Shown here: piece after piece, positions 35,005 through 45,660 of the stretch
How positions within the stretch are numbered: the stretch's first letter is position 1
Layout: the number at the start of each line of letters is the position of its first letter
Assembly: GCF_031143425.1 (NCBI RefSeq)
Contig: NC_090444.1
Location: 1,534,738,782 to 1,534,802,781 of the forward strand
From: Pleurodeles waltl
Lineage: Eukaryota; Chordata; Amphibia; Caudata; Salamandridae
Direction of reading: 5' to 3'
DNA: 64,000 nt
Program-made: the position numbers and the translations under genes
The notes under the pieces: generated by a model
What the model was told of the DNA's origin: nothing
Seen by the model: the letters and a program-made list of their open reading frames with translations, nothing else
The model's database searches: none

Positions 35005-35103
35005 TAGCAGGTCGTGGAGTGAGGTCTTATAAACATCTAATTCAGGGACAGTCCATAGTCTTATCCAATATAATTGTTTATTAAGGTGTACTAATGTATT
35101 TTA

Positions 35104-36056
35104 TTAACAAACCATAAAAATTACGGAAAGTTAATGTGCATTCATTTGCAGAGATAAATAGCAGCTCATTCAGAGGGTATCATTGTTTTAGGACCATAAA
35201 TGTATTTGTCTTAAATATGTGATCTGTATGCAAATAGCTTCACGTATCTGTAAAATATTTAATCCCATTCATTTAAATGGATGTTTAAAAAAGGCTTTTA
35301 TGTCTACCAAAACATTAGTATTTTAAATTAAGTTTTAAGTATTAAACAATAGGGAGGATGGAAAGTCTGATGTAACATGCAGAAAAACGATACTGGAAAC
35401 AGATATGGATGTCCTTCATTTACTCTTTTAGTCCCTTTGATATAGATTATGTTAAAAGTACCTAAAAGCCATACTTTTCATCCTGTTTTAATAAACAGAT
35501 GTTTTCATGTCTGAATTAACCCCTCAAGGGCTAGTTTACTTCAGCTTGCTTCACAGCAATGATTTTATATTAAAAAACTCCTATTCCTGCAACATGATGT
35601 TCCAAAATTCCTTGCTCTAGTCATGAATATAGAATGTTAGCACTCCAGTTGTTCACTACAGTTCTGATGTGAAGCTTTAATAGAACATTTATGACTCAAT
35701 GGTAGGACTTCTGCTGCAGTTTGAAGTATGTCTTAATATGTGAGACTCTATCTCACGTAAATGAGGAAGATAATGTGTGAATTTGTAAAAAATATTTAGC
35801 TGACTTTAGCTTTTGGAGCACAAATCACAATTTCCATGAGAAATCATTAGTGAAAATGTTGAATCATGAAATCACAGTAGATAATTAACGTTTTCACAAG
35901 GTGAAATCAACGAACCCAGTGTTACTGTTTTAAGTCTTTGAAAGAGATGTTTGCAATTGAATTATACAAAATAATTATAAGTAGCAGGAAAGTGTAATGC
36001 ACAAATTAATATGGTGGAAGCACTGTCTTTTGAAGCCCAGCAAAATCAAAGGAGAA
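35104..36056. other. Intron sequence, nothing recognised
   Basis: AT-rich intron between the LINE fragment and the DIRS terminal sequences. No ORF or repeat structure stood out. Confidence 0.4.
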
Positions 36057-36299
36057 ATGGAAAATGTTACTTACCCAGTAGACATCTGTTTGTGGCATGT
36101 AGTGCTGTAGATTCACATGCTTTGCATAACCCCGCCATCTAGTGTTGGGCTTGGAGTGTTCCAAGTTGTTTTTCTTCAAATAATCTTTTCAAGTCACGAG
36201 ATTGAGTCACTCCTCCTCAATGTGATAGTGCGCATGGGCTCAAATCTTTTGTTAGATTGTTTTCCCACAGGCAGACGAGGTAGGAGTAAGGAGTGTCTA

Positions 36300-36333
<34 letters not shown>

Positions 36334-36504
36334 TTTTTATATATACATATATATATATGAAAAAAAGAGATGCCGTGCAATAAATGTACACATTTACAAT
36401 ATGCCGTACTACGACTACAGGCTTCCGGGGAGGAGGAAGAGTGCATGGGAATCTACAGCACTACATGCCACGAACAGATGTCTACTGGTAAGTAACATTT
36501 TCCG
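36057..36504. mobile_element. Short DIRS-derived element with inverted ends
   Basis: The left part (GGAAAATGTTACTTACCCAG, 36061 onward) is matched in reverse at 36478-36501 (CTACTGGTAAGTAACATTTTCC). The blocks beyond it (GGCATGTAGTGCTGTAG and CTACAGCACTACATGCC) are also inverted. Between them is an AT microsatellite. Sequence next to the left end (CCATCTAGTGTTGGGCT) is also found, inverted, at the right end of the large DIRS element, so this is an internally deleted relative lying directly against it. Confidence 0.65.
36303..36358. repeat. (AT)n microsatellite
   Basis: Two AT runs (36303-36330 and about 36339-36358) separated by a short GTTTTTTT interruption. The ORFs rich in Ile/Tyr on both strands come from this repeat. 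Confidence 0.95.
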
Positions 36505-36664
36505 TTTGATGGCATGTGTGGCTGTAGATACACATGCTTTGCATAGACTGTAAAGCAGTCCCCTCCAAATAAACAGTGGCTATCCTGTAGGAGTTGAAGT
36601 AGCTTATTAAAGTGTCCTTGACCAACATTTGCCTGCTGGTGAGCTAAAACATAAATGTGTGTGG

Positions 36665-36900
36665 TGTAGATCCCAAAAATCCCATAGAAGCACCTTTTTT
36701 ATGTAGCAAATAACAAACAATATCTTGTGCTGACACTTTCAGTGGATCAGTGTGTTTAGGTTGACAGTAATATACAAGTGTTTCCATTTTGCAGCATAAC
36801 ACTGTCTAGCTGTAGGTCTACATGCCTCTTTAAGAATGGCCATACATTCAGAAGGAAGTTGTAAATATCCAAACTCTATGACTTCAGGAGCCATATCACA
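36665..36900 (-). pseudogene. DIRS tyrosine recombinase, N-terminal remnant
   Basis: On the minus strand, residues EVIEFGYLQLPSECMAILKE and RQCYAAKWKHLY, then (after a frame change) DPLKVSAQDIVCYLLHKKG. This resembles the core-binding (SAM-like) domain of DIRS recombinases, which integrate the circular cDNA. The catalytic C-terminal half with the R-H-R-Y residues is absent: the terminal repeat begins only about 120 bp later. The element therefore could not integrate on its own. Confidence 0.65.
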
Positions 36901-37029
36901 AGATTGAGTGTTTTTGGGGTCTGGATGTCTGATTTGATCTCTTTTGAGTCAATAGGTCTTGTCTGTTGAGAGGTTTGTGATGGGGAACCACAGACAGATC
37001 CAATAGTGTTGTATACCAAGGTTGACATG

Positions 37030-38550
37030 CCTATGAGGGAGCTACAAGCATCATGGTGAGTGATGTTTGTCTCAATTTACAAACCAGAAATTGAATGAGT
37101 AGTAGATGTGGAAAAGTGTAAGCAAATATCCCTGAGCAATTTAGCCATATAGCTTTGCCCTTGGGCTGAGGGAGTAGGTATCTGGACACAAAGTTTTGGC
37201 ATTTTGAGTTTTCTACAGTGAAAAAGAGATCTGTTTCTGGTTTTCCCCAGAGGCGAACATATTGGTGAAGTACTTGTGGGTGAATTTCCCATTCATAGAC
37301 TTGTTGCTCCGTCCTGCTTAATAGGTCTGCAAATTGATTGTCCATTCCTGGAAGATATTCTGTCAGTAATTGAATATGATTGGGAATCACCCACTTATAA
37401 ATTTTCTGAGCTAGAAGGCACAGTTGAGATGAGTGTGTTTCTCCAATTTCTGCAGATAATACATAGTTGTCATTTTGCTGAACAGACTAGAAACATTTTG
37501 TGAGAGATTTGTGTCAGGAAAGCTTTGAGCGCTAGGAGGACTGCTAGAAACCCTAAATAGTTGATGTGATAAGTCTGTTGAATGGGATCCCATTTCCCTT
37601 GTACTGTAAGGTTGCTGAGGTGAGCTCCCCAACCCATCTGTGATGCATCTGTTGTGACAGTGATCTGAGGCACAGGGTCTTGAAAGGACCACCCTTTTGA
37701 AAGGTTGGTGGGATTCCATCATTGCAGAGAACAGTGAGTCCAACAACACTAGATCGAAAAGATGACGCTGTGACTGAGACCACTGATGATACAGACACTG
37801 CTGTAGTGGACGCATATGTAGCAATATGTAACTATGGCAAAGCATGAAGCCATCATCCCTAAAAGATACATCACTAGTTTCAATGTGTAAGTATGATTCT
37901 CCTGTAATTGAGCCAGGAGATTTTTAAAAGCCTGAATTCTTGCTGGGTTTGGATATGCCAATCCTGAGTGAGCATTGAGAATTGCTCCCAAATAAGGCTG
38001 TATTTGTGAGGGTTGAAGGTGGGATTTGAGGTAGTTAACTGTAAATCCCAAAATGTGTAGAAGATTTTCTGTGTACTGAGTATGGGGGTGGCATTTTTGG
38101 ATAGTATTGGCTTTTATGAGCCAGTTGTCCAAGCATGGCAACACGTTAGTGTGTTGCCTTCTGAGAAATGCAGCTACTACAGCTAATCATTTTGTGATTA
38201 CCCTGGGAGCAGTTCTTATCCCGAATGGTAGAACATTGAATTGATAATGCTTTCGAGCAAAGACAAATCATAGATATGTGCAGTGTGATGGATGTATGAA
38301 AATGTAGAAATAAGCATCTTTGAGATTTAATCCTTGCTGTAATAGGGGGATAACATCTGGCAGAGTGACCATATGGAAATGCTCTGAAAGTCTGTATAGG
38401 TTAAGAGGCCTGAGATTGAGAATTGGCCTTAAGGAACTGTCTTTCTCTGGTATAAGGAAGTATAGTGCATATACTCCTAACCCTTGTTGAGATAGGGGAA
38501 CTTGATCTAAAGCCCTTTTGAGAAGAAGGGACTGTATCATATTTCATCAT
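37030..38550 (-). pseudogene. DIRS reverse transcriptase/RNase H remnant
   Basis: Read on the minus strand in several frames. The RT starts SLLLKRALDQVPLSQQGLGV, ALYFLIPEKDSSLRPILNLR. Motif A is LKDAYFYIFIHP (about 38290), motif B region LPFGIRTAP (about 38215), motif C LPCLDNWLIKA (about 38130), where the usual LDDWL has Asp changed to Asn. RNase H follows: TTDASQMGWGAHL (about 37640) and EYLPGMDNQFADLLSR (about 37340), with the ending LLLIQFLVCKLRQ. At least five frameshifts or stops are present. The DIRS-type sequence and position between gag and recombinase make the call firm; activity is excluded by the breaks. Confidence 0.82.
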
Positions 38551-38724
38551 TGACTAACATTGTTGCCTATGGGAGACTGGGGCCAATGATGATCACCACT
38601 GGCGGTGACGGTCATGTATACGGCAGCTATGAATGCCATTTTGTATTGCATAGCTCACTTGACTACTGACACTAGTACAAGCAAGACCTCCATTGCGTGT
38701 GCTGCTCTGTCTCTGGGAGCCATT

Positions 38725-38838
38725 ATGCCACATCCTGCAGGAGATAGGGCCCCCACCTTCACCCAGGAGGCACTGGAGAAGCTTGTAGACAGGGTCCTAC
38801 CCATGTACGGACGGTTGTCTGAGGCACCAGAGCAGCAG
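38725..38838 (+). pseudogene. Harbinger SANT-like gene 2 (second copy), exon 1
   Basis: A 38-codon exon from ATG 38725 (MPHPAGDRAPTFTQEALEKL) ending GAGCAGCAG|gtgagt. It has the same length, phase and donor as 25019-25132. It encodes the first helix of the SANT/Myb-like domain, LVDRVLPMYGRLSEAPEQQ. Confidence 0.7.
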
Positions 38839-39056
38839 GTGAGTCCAATGTTCCTGTTCTGTCTGATGTTGATATGTGTGGGGTTAAAAGGCGTGTAGAC
38901 GCACACAGAGTGGATGCATGCAGATGGCAAAGGTGTAGGTGCAAAAATGCCATTAAGACACGTTTGTGTGGTCATGAGATGTGTCTGATATGTGAAGTTC
39001 ACTGCTGTTGGTGTGATGCCACTCTACATGACTTTCTGTCTGTGTCACCCATGGAG

Positions 39057-39326
39057 GTCGGTGCCCATCAGAAGAAGGGGATTTGGCGTGCCATTGACAA
39101 GCAAATGCGGACCCTGGTGGTCCATGCCCGGCGGAGCACCCACTGCAGAAAGTGGTGGGAGGACCTGAGGCTAGGCCCAGAAGCCCGCGGAGGTCCAGTA
39201 GGAGATGTCCTCCCAACGAGGGAGGGGTGCCCGTCGGACCCTGACACCCCCTAATGGCCTGCATTTTGGCTGTGGCCTACCCTGAGGTGGATGGGCACTT
39301 GAGGGCAGCACAGCAGCCACAAGGGG
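39057..39326 (+). pseudogene. Harbinger SANT-like gene 2 (second copy), exon 2
   Basis: Follows an acceptor ...CCCATGGAG and reads VGAHQKKGIWRAIDKQMRTL, then STHCRKWWEDL, the second and third helices of the domain. A frameshift follows, after which another frame continues LMACILAVAYPEVDGHLRAA and QQPQGG. The exon ends GGGG|gtaagt. Unlike the copy at 25575 this exon keeps its acceptor. Confidence 0.7.
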
Positions 39327-40072
39327 GTAAGTAAACATTCCCTAATGTTAGGCATGTATGGGTTTGGGGAGCCTACTAGTGGGTAGTTGTTGTGTAGACC
39401 ATTGATAGTTGCACATTGGCTATGGCTATGTGCCATCCTGGCAGGAATTGTAACGGGTATGTGTGCCAATACCATGCAGACAACGACTCATGCAGGTAGG
39501 AACTCAAATTTAGGATATTGTCTCCTGACATTTGTCATATTTTGGGTGACCAGCTCCTTCCATCAACATCAGTATATCTGAGGTGTCAGGGCATTGCCAT
39601 CACTAATAGTCTGCGACAGAGGTAATTGGTGTGATCCAAATCAGTTGCCTCAGACTGTAAGTGTAGATGGCTGCAGGAGACAAAATGTGGCTGCCCACAT
39701 TGTTGATGGATTTGTTTGCATGCTACCCTGCCATGCAGGATTCCGCAGAGTAAGGTGTACAGGGTATGTCTATGTAAATGACAATGGGTGTGGCAAGTAC
39801 TGTGCTAATGTGCATTGTATGACCCTTCATGTAGTCAAAGGTGCCATTGTCCCACATTAGTTGGATTATAGTGCATAGCTTCTGTTTCCCCTCTAATTTC
39901 CCAAAGTTGAGCCCCACAACGAATGGTATGCAATGGTATTGTCATACCAGCAGTTAATTAGGTTGTCAGTCTGTGTGTGCATGATGTGTAGGTATTGACC
40001 CACTGCACCCTTTCTTTCTCTCCCACGCTCCCTCCTCTCCTCCTCTGTCTTTGTGTGCATCGGCATCATCAG

Positions 40073-40625
40073 GCGAAGGAGAAAGGGCACCAGCGAGTGG
40101 GGAAGCTGCAGCCCACAGGACCTAGGAGGCTAATACCAGAGGAGCTGAGGGGACCAGTGGGATGAAGGGCGAGGGGAGTGCCAAAGGGGAGACTGGATCA
40201 ACAACATCCTCTTTGGATTCCTCCTTCAATGGATGCTCTCTGGCAGTGGCAGACCCATCTGGGACCAGCCCACCACCATTCATGTCTGCCACCCCCTTAC
40301 CAGCACCGCCCTCCCTGTAGCTTCCCACCCAGTTACCTGTGTCCCCCTCACGCAGGAGGCTGGCACCTCTAATTCTGTTCTTGTCAGCCTTGCTGCCCTC
40401 AATGAAGAGGCTATTGATCTTCTGAGGTCCATCTCTTTGGGACTGTCAACCATTGTGAATGCCATCCAGGGTCTGGCATCACAGATGCAGCAGACCAATG
40501 CCTTCCAGGAAGGCATTCACAGTGCCCTGAGTGGCCTGCAGAGATCCTTTAAGGCTCGGGCCTCCTCATTGATGGTAGCCAGTGTCCCTTCGTCATCCAT
40601 CTCCCCTCCAGTTACCTGTGCCTGA
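40073..40625 (+). pseudogene. Harbinger SANT-like gene 2 (second copy), exon 3
   Basis: After the acceptor CATCATCAG the sequence encodes a linker and then a helical C-terminal region. From about 40380 it reads LVSLAALNEEAIDLLRSISL, GLSTIVNAIQGLASQMQQ and TNAFQEGIHSALSGLQRSF, ending at a stop at 40623-40625. These heptad-like helices resemble the C-terminal region of SANT gene 1 at 21480-21650 in kind, suggesting a multimerisation or transposase-binding role. The linker is interrupted by stops in the best frame. Confidence 0.65.
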
Positions 40626-40825
40626 TCCCATACCCCTCTCACAACACCCATCCAGAGCACACAGTCAGATCAGCATTCATCCACCTCAGCAGACACAGTT
40701 TGCAAAGACAAATACAGGCACCACAAGTCCCACCACCGCCATGCACATAGTCAACATGTGCCTTGCTGTACAAAGGTCAGGGTCATTAGGGAGGATGCTA
40801 TCTGGATCATATAGATCCCATGGAT

Positions 40826-41810
40826 CTACATCTTGTGGGACATCACCTCTATGAGGTGATGATGATGACCCTTGTGGAGAGAATTGTGATTGTATAGGAG
40901 TAATGGGAAGTATAGAAGAGTGACATGAAGAAGGTGGAGATTGGTCTGGAGCCTTGTCCTTTTCTTTGGAGACTTTCTTAGGAGAAGCACAGTGTCCATT
41001 GATTCTTGGAAAGTAAGTCTCCTTTTAATTGGAACAGGAGGAGAAGCAATTATTTTTTCTTTTCCTTTCTGTATATGAATTTTACGCTGTTGAGCATCCA
41101 TGACTTTCAAAATAGGCTCCACAGAAGAAGTCTCTTCAGTAGAAACTTAAGAGTCTTTGACAAGCATAATTGGTTCTGAAAGTTTCAGTACTGAAGTCTT
41201 TTTCGAGCTGATAGTGTTGGCTCCGAAGCTGATGGTGATGGCTGCTTTTTTAGCAGCAAAGTGGTCAATTTGAAAGGTCAACTCAATCCTGATGTAGATT
41301 GGGATGCCATTGAGTCTTTGTTCGATGCTGAAGGCTTCTTGGTCTTTATGAATTTCGGGGCCAAACTGGAGGGTGGGGCATCCAAATTTATGTTTCGGAT
41401 CCTACCATGGCCCGAAAGGCAGTGGAGGACCGATGGCCAACTTGGAAGTCTTTTTAAGAGTCTTTGCCTGGTGAGATGGGGCTGGTGTACTCACGTACTG
41501 CGCAGCTGGAATCGACTGACTCTAGATATCAGAATCTTGGTCCGATTCGGTGTCTCAGATCAAAAAGTTTGCCTGGTGTCTGACTTCTTCTTGTGTGTGT
41601 TCTTCTCCGAATATATCAGGAGTGCCATCTGTTGTCTTCAACGCCATTTCTAACTGATGCGCTCTTCGTTCCCAGAGGATCTTTTTGGATCGAAAAGACC
41701 TACATGTGTCACAGGTCTCCTACCTATGTTCCAGAGACAAGCACAAATTACACACCAAGTGTTGATCAGTGTATGGAAACTTGGAGTGACATCGAGGACA
41801 GAATCTAAAC
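40826..41810 (-). pseudogene. DIRS gag-like protein remnant
   Basis: At the right on the minus strand, near 41715-41800, is a zinc-binding motif: FCPRCHSKFPYTDQHLVCNL, then CLSLEH and, past a stop, CDTCRSF and RRAHQLEMALKTT. Further along is a basic, Pro/His-rich segment, MDAQQRKIHIQKGKEKIIAS, then PPVPIKRRLTFQESMDTVLL near 40960-41100. The CPRCH...CNLC...C..C signature followed by a long disordered region is what DIRS gag proteins show. Several stops break the frame between these parts. Confidence 0.7.
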
Positions 41811-42902
41811 AGAGTATGTTCCATTAGCCTAACATTTTTTGACAACAGTTGTTAAAGTAGGCCCCAGAAGGGCATGGACACCCCTAAGGGCGCTGAACCG
41901 ACCCCGACGATGAAAAACTGATCAATTGATTAAAGTGTAGAATACGCGATCGAAAACTATACCATTGTTGATGGAAAGATGGAAAGTAAAGTCGGAAAGA
42001 GACCAAACCAAGATCCACCGGATCGAGAGGAAACATATCCGAACCCATCAGATGAGAGAAAACAATCTAGAAAAGGACTCAATACCCTTACGCTCTTTCA
42101 CCAGGAGGAGGAGTCACTCGATTTTGTGACTCGAAAAGATTCTTCAAAGAAAAACTACTTGTAACACTCCGAGCCCAACACTAGACAGTGGACGTATGCA
42201 AAGCATGTGTATCTACAGCCACACGTGCCATCAAACACTTGTTTTCTAAATGCTCGGATCTGACTTTTACAGCGCCACAAAATGGTTCTCAGATTTTAGT
42301 TAATAGAGGTGTCAGGTCATTATTGTAATTGCTTGAAAACATTAAAAGAAAGAAGACAAATGATGGGAGGAAACCTTTAAAGAGTTTTAGAATGATAATG
42401 GTTCCATAACAAGATGTCTTCATATTCTACTTTTTCCAAATTATACTGATACAATTTAGATCTAAAGAATGGTAAATAAATTTAAAAGAATTGTGTTTAT
42501 TTGCTACATTGTCTAAACATGCTAAATTGGATAGCCCAAAATTAAATTGAATTAAATTTGGAAATCCACTCATTACAAACAAAATTAGAAACAAAAACAA
42601 ATTACAGTTTACAGAAATACAATAAGATTAGCACTAGATAAAAAACATACTATAGGGACATTGGAGACTACTAGAATGGTGGAATCAATACCTTTTAAAT
42701 AAATATGATCATCTCTATAAATGTGACCAAATAGTTTAACAGAATTTATGATCGGAAGCTAATACTTAAGGTTCTCAGCTGTGTACTCTGAGGGTGATGG
42801 GGTGCATTATTGTTAAAAACAAAAAAGGCCTGTAATTAGTTTTTTTCCTACAGAGAGAAAGAGTAAGACTTTCAGGATGTGGAAATGTACATAGAATAAA
42901 TC

Positions 42903-42938
42903 AAAAGGGAAAAGGAAAAGGAAAAGGAAAAAGAAAAA
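42903..42938. repeat. (GGAAAA)n microsatellite
   Basis: About six repeats of a purine-only hexamer, degenerating into A-rich sequence on the right. Confidence 0.9.
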
Positions 42939-43722
42939 ATGAAGACACAATCAAAGTACCAAGAAATCAGTATGCTAAATGCAGTATGAAGAATCAGTAA
43001 TAGATCAATGAAGGGGAACTTGAAATAATCTGACATCTAAAATACTCACATAGAAAAACAATAATGTTTTCTCTAAGCAACTTTTAACTCACTGCACCAC
43101 AATAGCTATTTGACAATACCTCTTACTTATCAGCTTCAATTCATGCATAAACATCATTTAAATGTTTTTGCTGGAATAAAATGTCAACAAAAATTGGCTG
43201 AGCCTAACAAGAACAATTTTTCATGATTTACATGACTTACATGATTTGGTATGATACCTGCATGAATTGTCTCACATATGATCACATGCAATTACTAATG
43301 AAGTCAAATATATACTACACGATTGTGGGAATTAATCATCAACAGTAAATCATCTTTCTGAACAACAACTTATTCTAAACTTGAGTTAAATGCTGTGATT
43401 AGATTGATCCAAGATAATATAATTTATCTTAAGCTCTTTGGTAATTGAACAAATGGTGTGAATATGTCTAGGAAATATTACATGGAGGAAGGCTATAAAC
43501 ATGATAATGAGAGAGAGAGAGACCCACAACATGTCTTTATTGCAGTCTGCTCTAACCAAGGAGAGAGGCAGGCAAATTGTATTACTGTCCCCAGTGCCCA
43601 TCTCAGCCAGGCCTGTGTTTTTCAATGTGCTTTACATTGTACCTCACAAAAGTGAAGTATTAGAAAATGTATTCTGGTAGTGTTGCCATAGTATAAACCT
43701 TTCAATGGTTGTGTATGGATAC

Positions 43723-44037
43723 TTACCTTCCATGGGTCACTACTTCACTAGGCAAGTGGTTTTTCAAATTGTTTGCGCTAGTTGAGAATATCTTAAACTT
43801 GCTTACGGCCTGCTTGACACCTTTTTCTGATGCCAGAATGTGGTAGGTGTTCTTTTCGCTGTATGAGAAGTGCATTAAAGTTACACCACTGCACACAATG
43901 GTGTAGGGAACATTGGCCACATTAGTACCATCTGCAGCAAGAACTAAAGCCTTATAATGTATCAAAGTGCTCTTTAGGGAACATAGAATAGCCTTCCCTA
44001 GCATGTTTACCTTAATTTCAAAGATAGGTATGCTCAC
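43723..44037 (-). other. Unrecognised ORF, 104 codons, ending at a donor-like site
   Basis: Starts MSIPIFEIKVNMLGKAILCS and includes AADGTNVANVPYTIVCSG and VVTHGR. Amino-acid use looks ordinary rather than biased, unlike the repeat-derived ORFs nearby. A gtaagt follows the penultimate codons. It does not fit ARHGEF10. It could be an exon of an unidentified mobile element or a chance ORF. Confidence 0.25.
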
Positions 44038-44339
44038 TCAGGCATCGTCAGACACCCTGAACTTGCATCCACAAACTGGAAGGAGCTGTAGTCAGACCCG
44101 TCTTCCAGAACCAAAGGTGGCTGGCAAGGAAGGCATTAGTAAAGGCTCACTTGACAAGTATACAGGATTAGTCAGGACTTTGAGGAGACAGAGACATGAA
44201 CAGACATAGAAAGCTTAGGCTGGGTATGTTTGCATAGAAATATAACATAGCTAGAAGGTAGACAGTCAAGGAAGGAGAGGTGCTCATGCTGTCACTCCAT
44301 CTTCAAGAAAGGACTCAGTCCATGTGAAACACACTGACC

Positions 44340-44766
44340 CCGATACTCAATAACTCAGTCAACTCAATCAACTACCCAGACAACTTCAAATCATACAGAA
44401 TGCAGCAGTCAGCTCACCCTCAACCTCCCATCACACATTCACATCACCCTGCATCACAAAGAGCTTTCCTGGCTCCCAATCCACAAGCAAGCTTTCTGCA
44501 AACTCCCCAGGCACAAATTCAAAGCCTTACACAACACTGGCCCAGCATAAATGAACAACTGCATCAGATTTCAGAAACATTCCAGACACCTCCACTCAGC
44601 AAGACTCCCACTTGCACACGTTCAACACATTTGCAGCACCACAAACAGCAGTCATGCCTTCGCTTAACTTTACCCTAAAGCCCGGAATGACGTGTCTCTA
44701 CACATCAGAGCCACCCCTTAAGTTATTGAATTTCACAAGAAGCTGAAGACTTGGCTCTTCAACTAG
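44340..44766 (+). pseudogene. L2/CR1-type LINE 3' remnant
   Basis: The translation in changing frames gives LQIIQNAA (44383), then Ser/Thr-rich decayed sequence, and finally KLKTWLFN and a stop at 44766. LQxIQNxA and the KTWLF ending are the landmarks of the last part of L2/CR1 ORF2, and both also occur in the better copy at 51644-53377 (LQLIQNNAA, VKTWLFPR). It is much older than that copy. Confidence 0.65.
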
Positions 44767-44839
44767 GTGGGTCCATGGCTCAGGAGAGACTGCTTCCCCA
44801 TCAGCTGCAAAATACCCTCCTGGATGGTAGCGGGCTTTA

Positions 44840-45650
44840 CAAATATACATAACTTTACGGAGAACTCTGCACCCAACACTAAAAATTGTGTCATATTAGT
44901 GGTCTGCTTGCCATGTTCATCCTCCTTCAGAATGCGGCATAGTTTAAGGTTTGCAAAGCATTGTGGGTAAGAAAAGGTTGTGTGGCCCATGAACCCTGGA
45001 ATCCCCTGAGTGTCTAATTTCCAAAGAAACATCTGTGGTTGGTAGATTGTCATGGGTGGCAGTCGATCCTGGCCCCAAATACGACCGCTACCCCCATTAC
45101 AGATCTCTCCATGTAGCACTTTAGAGCTTTTTATTTTGTGGTCTCATACTCACCCACACAAATGAGGTACCATTTTTTCGGGTAATGCTGGGTTGTAGGA
45201 CATTTGTGGCTCTCTGCATATTTCAAAACTTTGTCTCACAGAAGTGTGTGTTTTTAGCCAACGTTTTAGGTTTGCAGGACATTGTGGATAAGAAAACATT
45301 ATGGGATCTGAGAAAGGCACCCCTGTGACTTCCACAGGTGTCTACTTTTCTCACCAACAAGCCCTTACACTCAGACATGTGAGGTATCCATTTTTATTGG
45401 AAGACACAGAGGAATGCTGGATGGTAAGACATTTGTGGATCCCCACAGATTCTAGACCTTTCCCTCACTGACTGTGAGGAAATGTTTTCTTTTTACTCAA
45501 ATGTTCTGGTTTGCAAGGGCTTCTGGGTAACACAACCTTGTTAAATTCACACAAGTCACACAACCCTGGACACATCTGATGCCACAAGTCACATTCTAAG
45601 GTGCTTTGTGATGAAGAATCAGCCACAAAAATGAGGTATTGTTTTTAGTG
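44840..45650. repeat. Degenerate tandem repeat, about 215-250 bp units
   Basis: Landmark TGAGGTAYC/TGAGGTATT plus a T-rich run recurs at 45163, 45380 and 45632. Linked segments recur too, such as GGTTTGCAAAGCATTGTGGG, GGTTTGCAGGACATTGTGG and GGTTTGCAAGGGCTTCTGGG. At least three diverged units are present, in changing length. No coding capacity. Confidence 0.65.
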
Positions 45651-45660
45651 GGAACACAGA

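Larger units (their letters stand above)
34176..35103 (-). mobile_element. LINE 3' end, 5'-truncated
   Basis: Minus-strand insertion with an A-run (T-run at 34176-34183 on plus) just after an AATAAAGCA signal (34194-34202). An (AAT)n microsatellite follows the stop codon in the 3' UTR. The ORF stays open upstream of its first ATG to about 35103. No target duplication was identified. Confidence 0.75.
38548..40780 (+). mobile_element. Harbinger-derived SANT gene segment inside DIRS
   Basis: About 2.2 kb on the plus strand aligning, exon by exon and in its 5' leader, to the region from 24835 of the large Harbinger. Neither Harbinger terminal repeat nor a TTA duplication is seen at its ends. It lies between DIRS gag and RT, in the opposite orientation, with introns still present. 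Confidence 0.7.
36507..42238 (-). mobile_element. DIRS-type retrotransposon with inverted terminal repeats
   Basis: The left end GTTTGATGGCATGTGTGGCT (36507) and the right end AGCCACACGTGCCATCAAAC (ending 42238) are inverted copies, extending about 43 bp with few changes. Inverted rather than direct terminal repeats with a tyrosine recombinase define DIRS elements. Minus-strand order is gag (about 41810-40826), RT/RNase H (about 38550-37030), tyrosine recombinase N-terminus (about 36900-36665). A 2.2 kb Harbinger-derived segment (about 38548-40780) lies between gag and RT. All genes carry breaks. Because the recombinase joins circles without a staggered cut, no target duplication is expected. 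Confidence 0.85.
42239..44339. other. Intron sequence with short microsatellites and one unexplained ORF
   Basis: AT-rich. A (GGAAAA)n run lies at 42903-42938 and a short (GA)n at about 43510-43521. A minus-strand ORF at 43723-44037 reads smoothly (…SKFKIFSTSANNLKNHLPSE) and ends at ATGGAAG|gtaagt, a good splice donor. I recognise no domain in it. Confidence 0.4.

Noticed and set aside
36194..36391. Ile/Tyr-rich ORFs on both strands
   Set aside because: Translation of an AT microsatellite.
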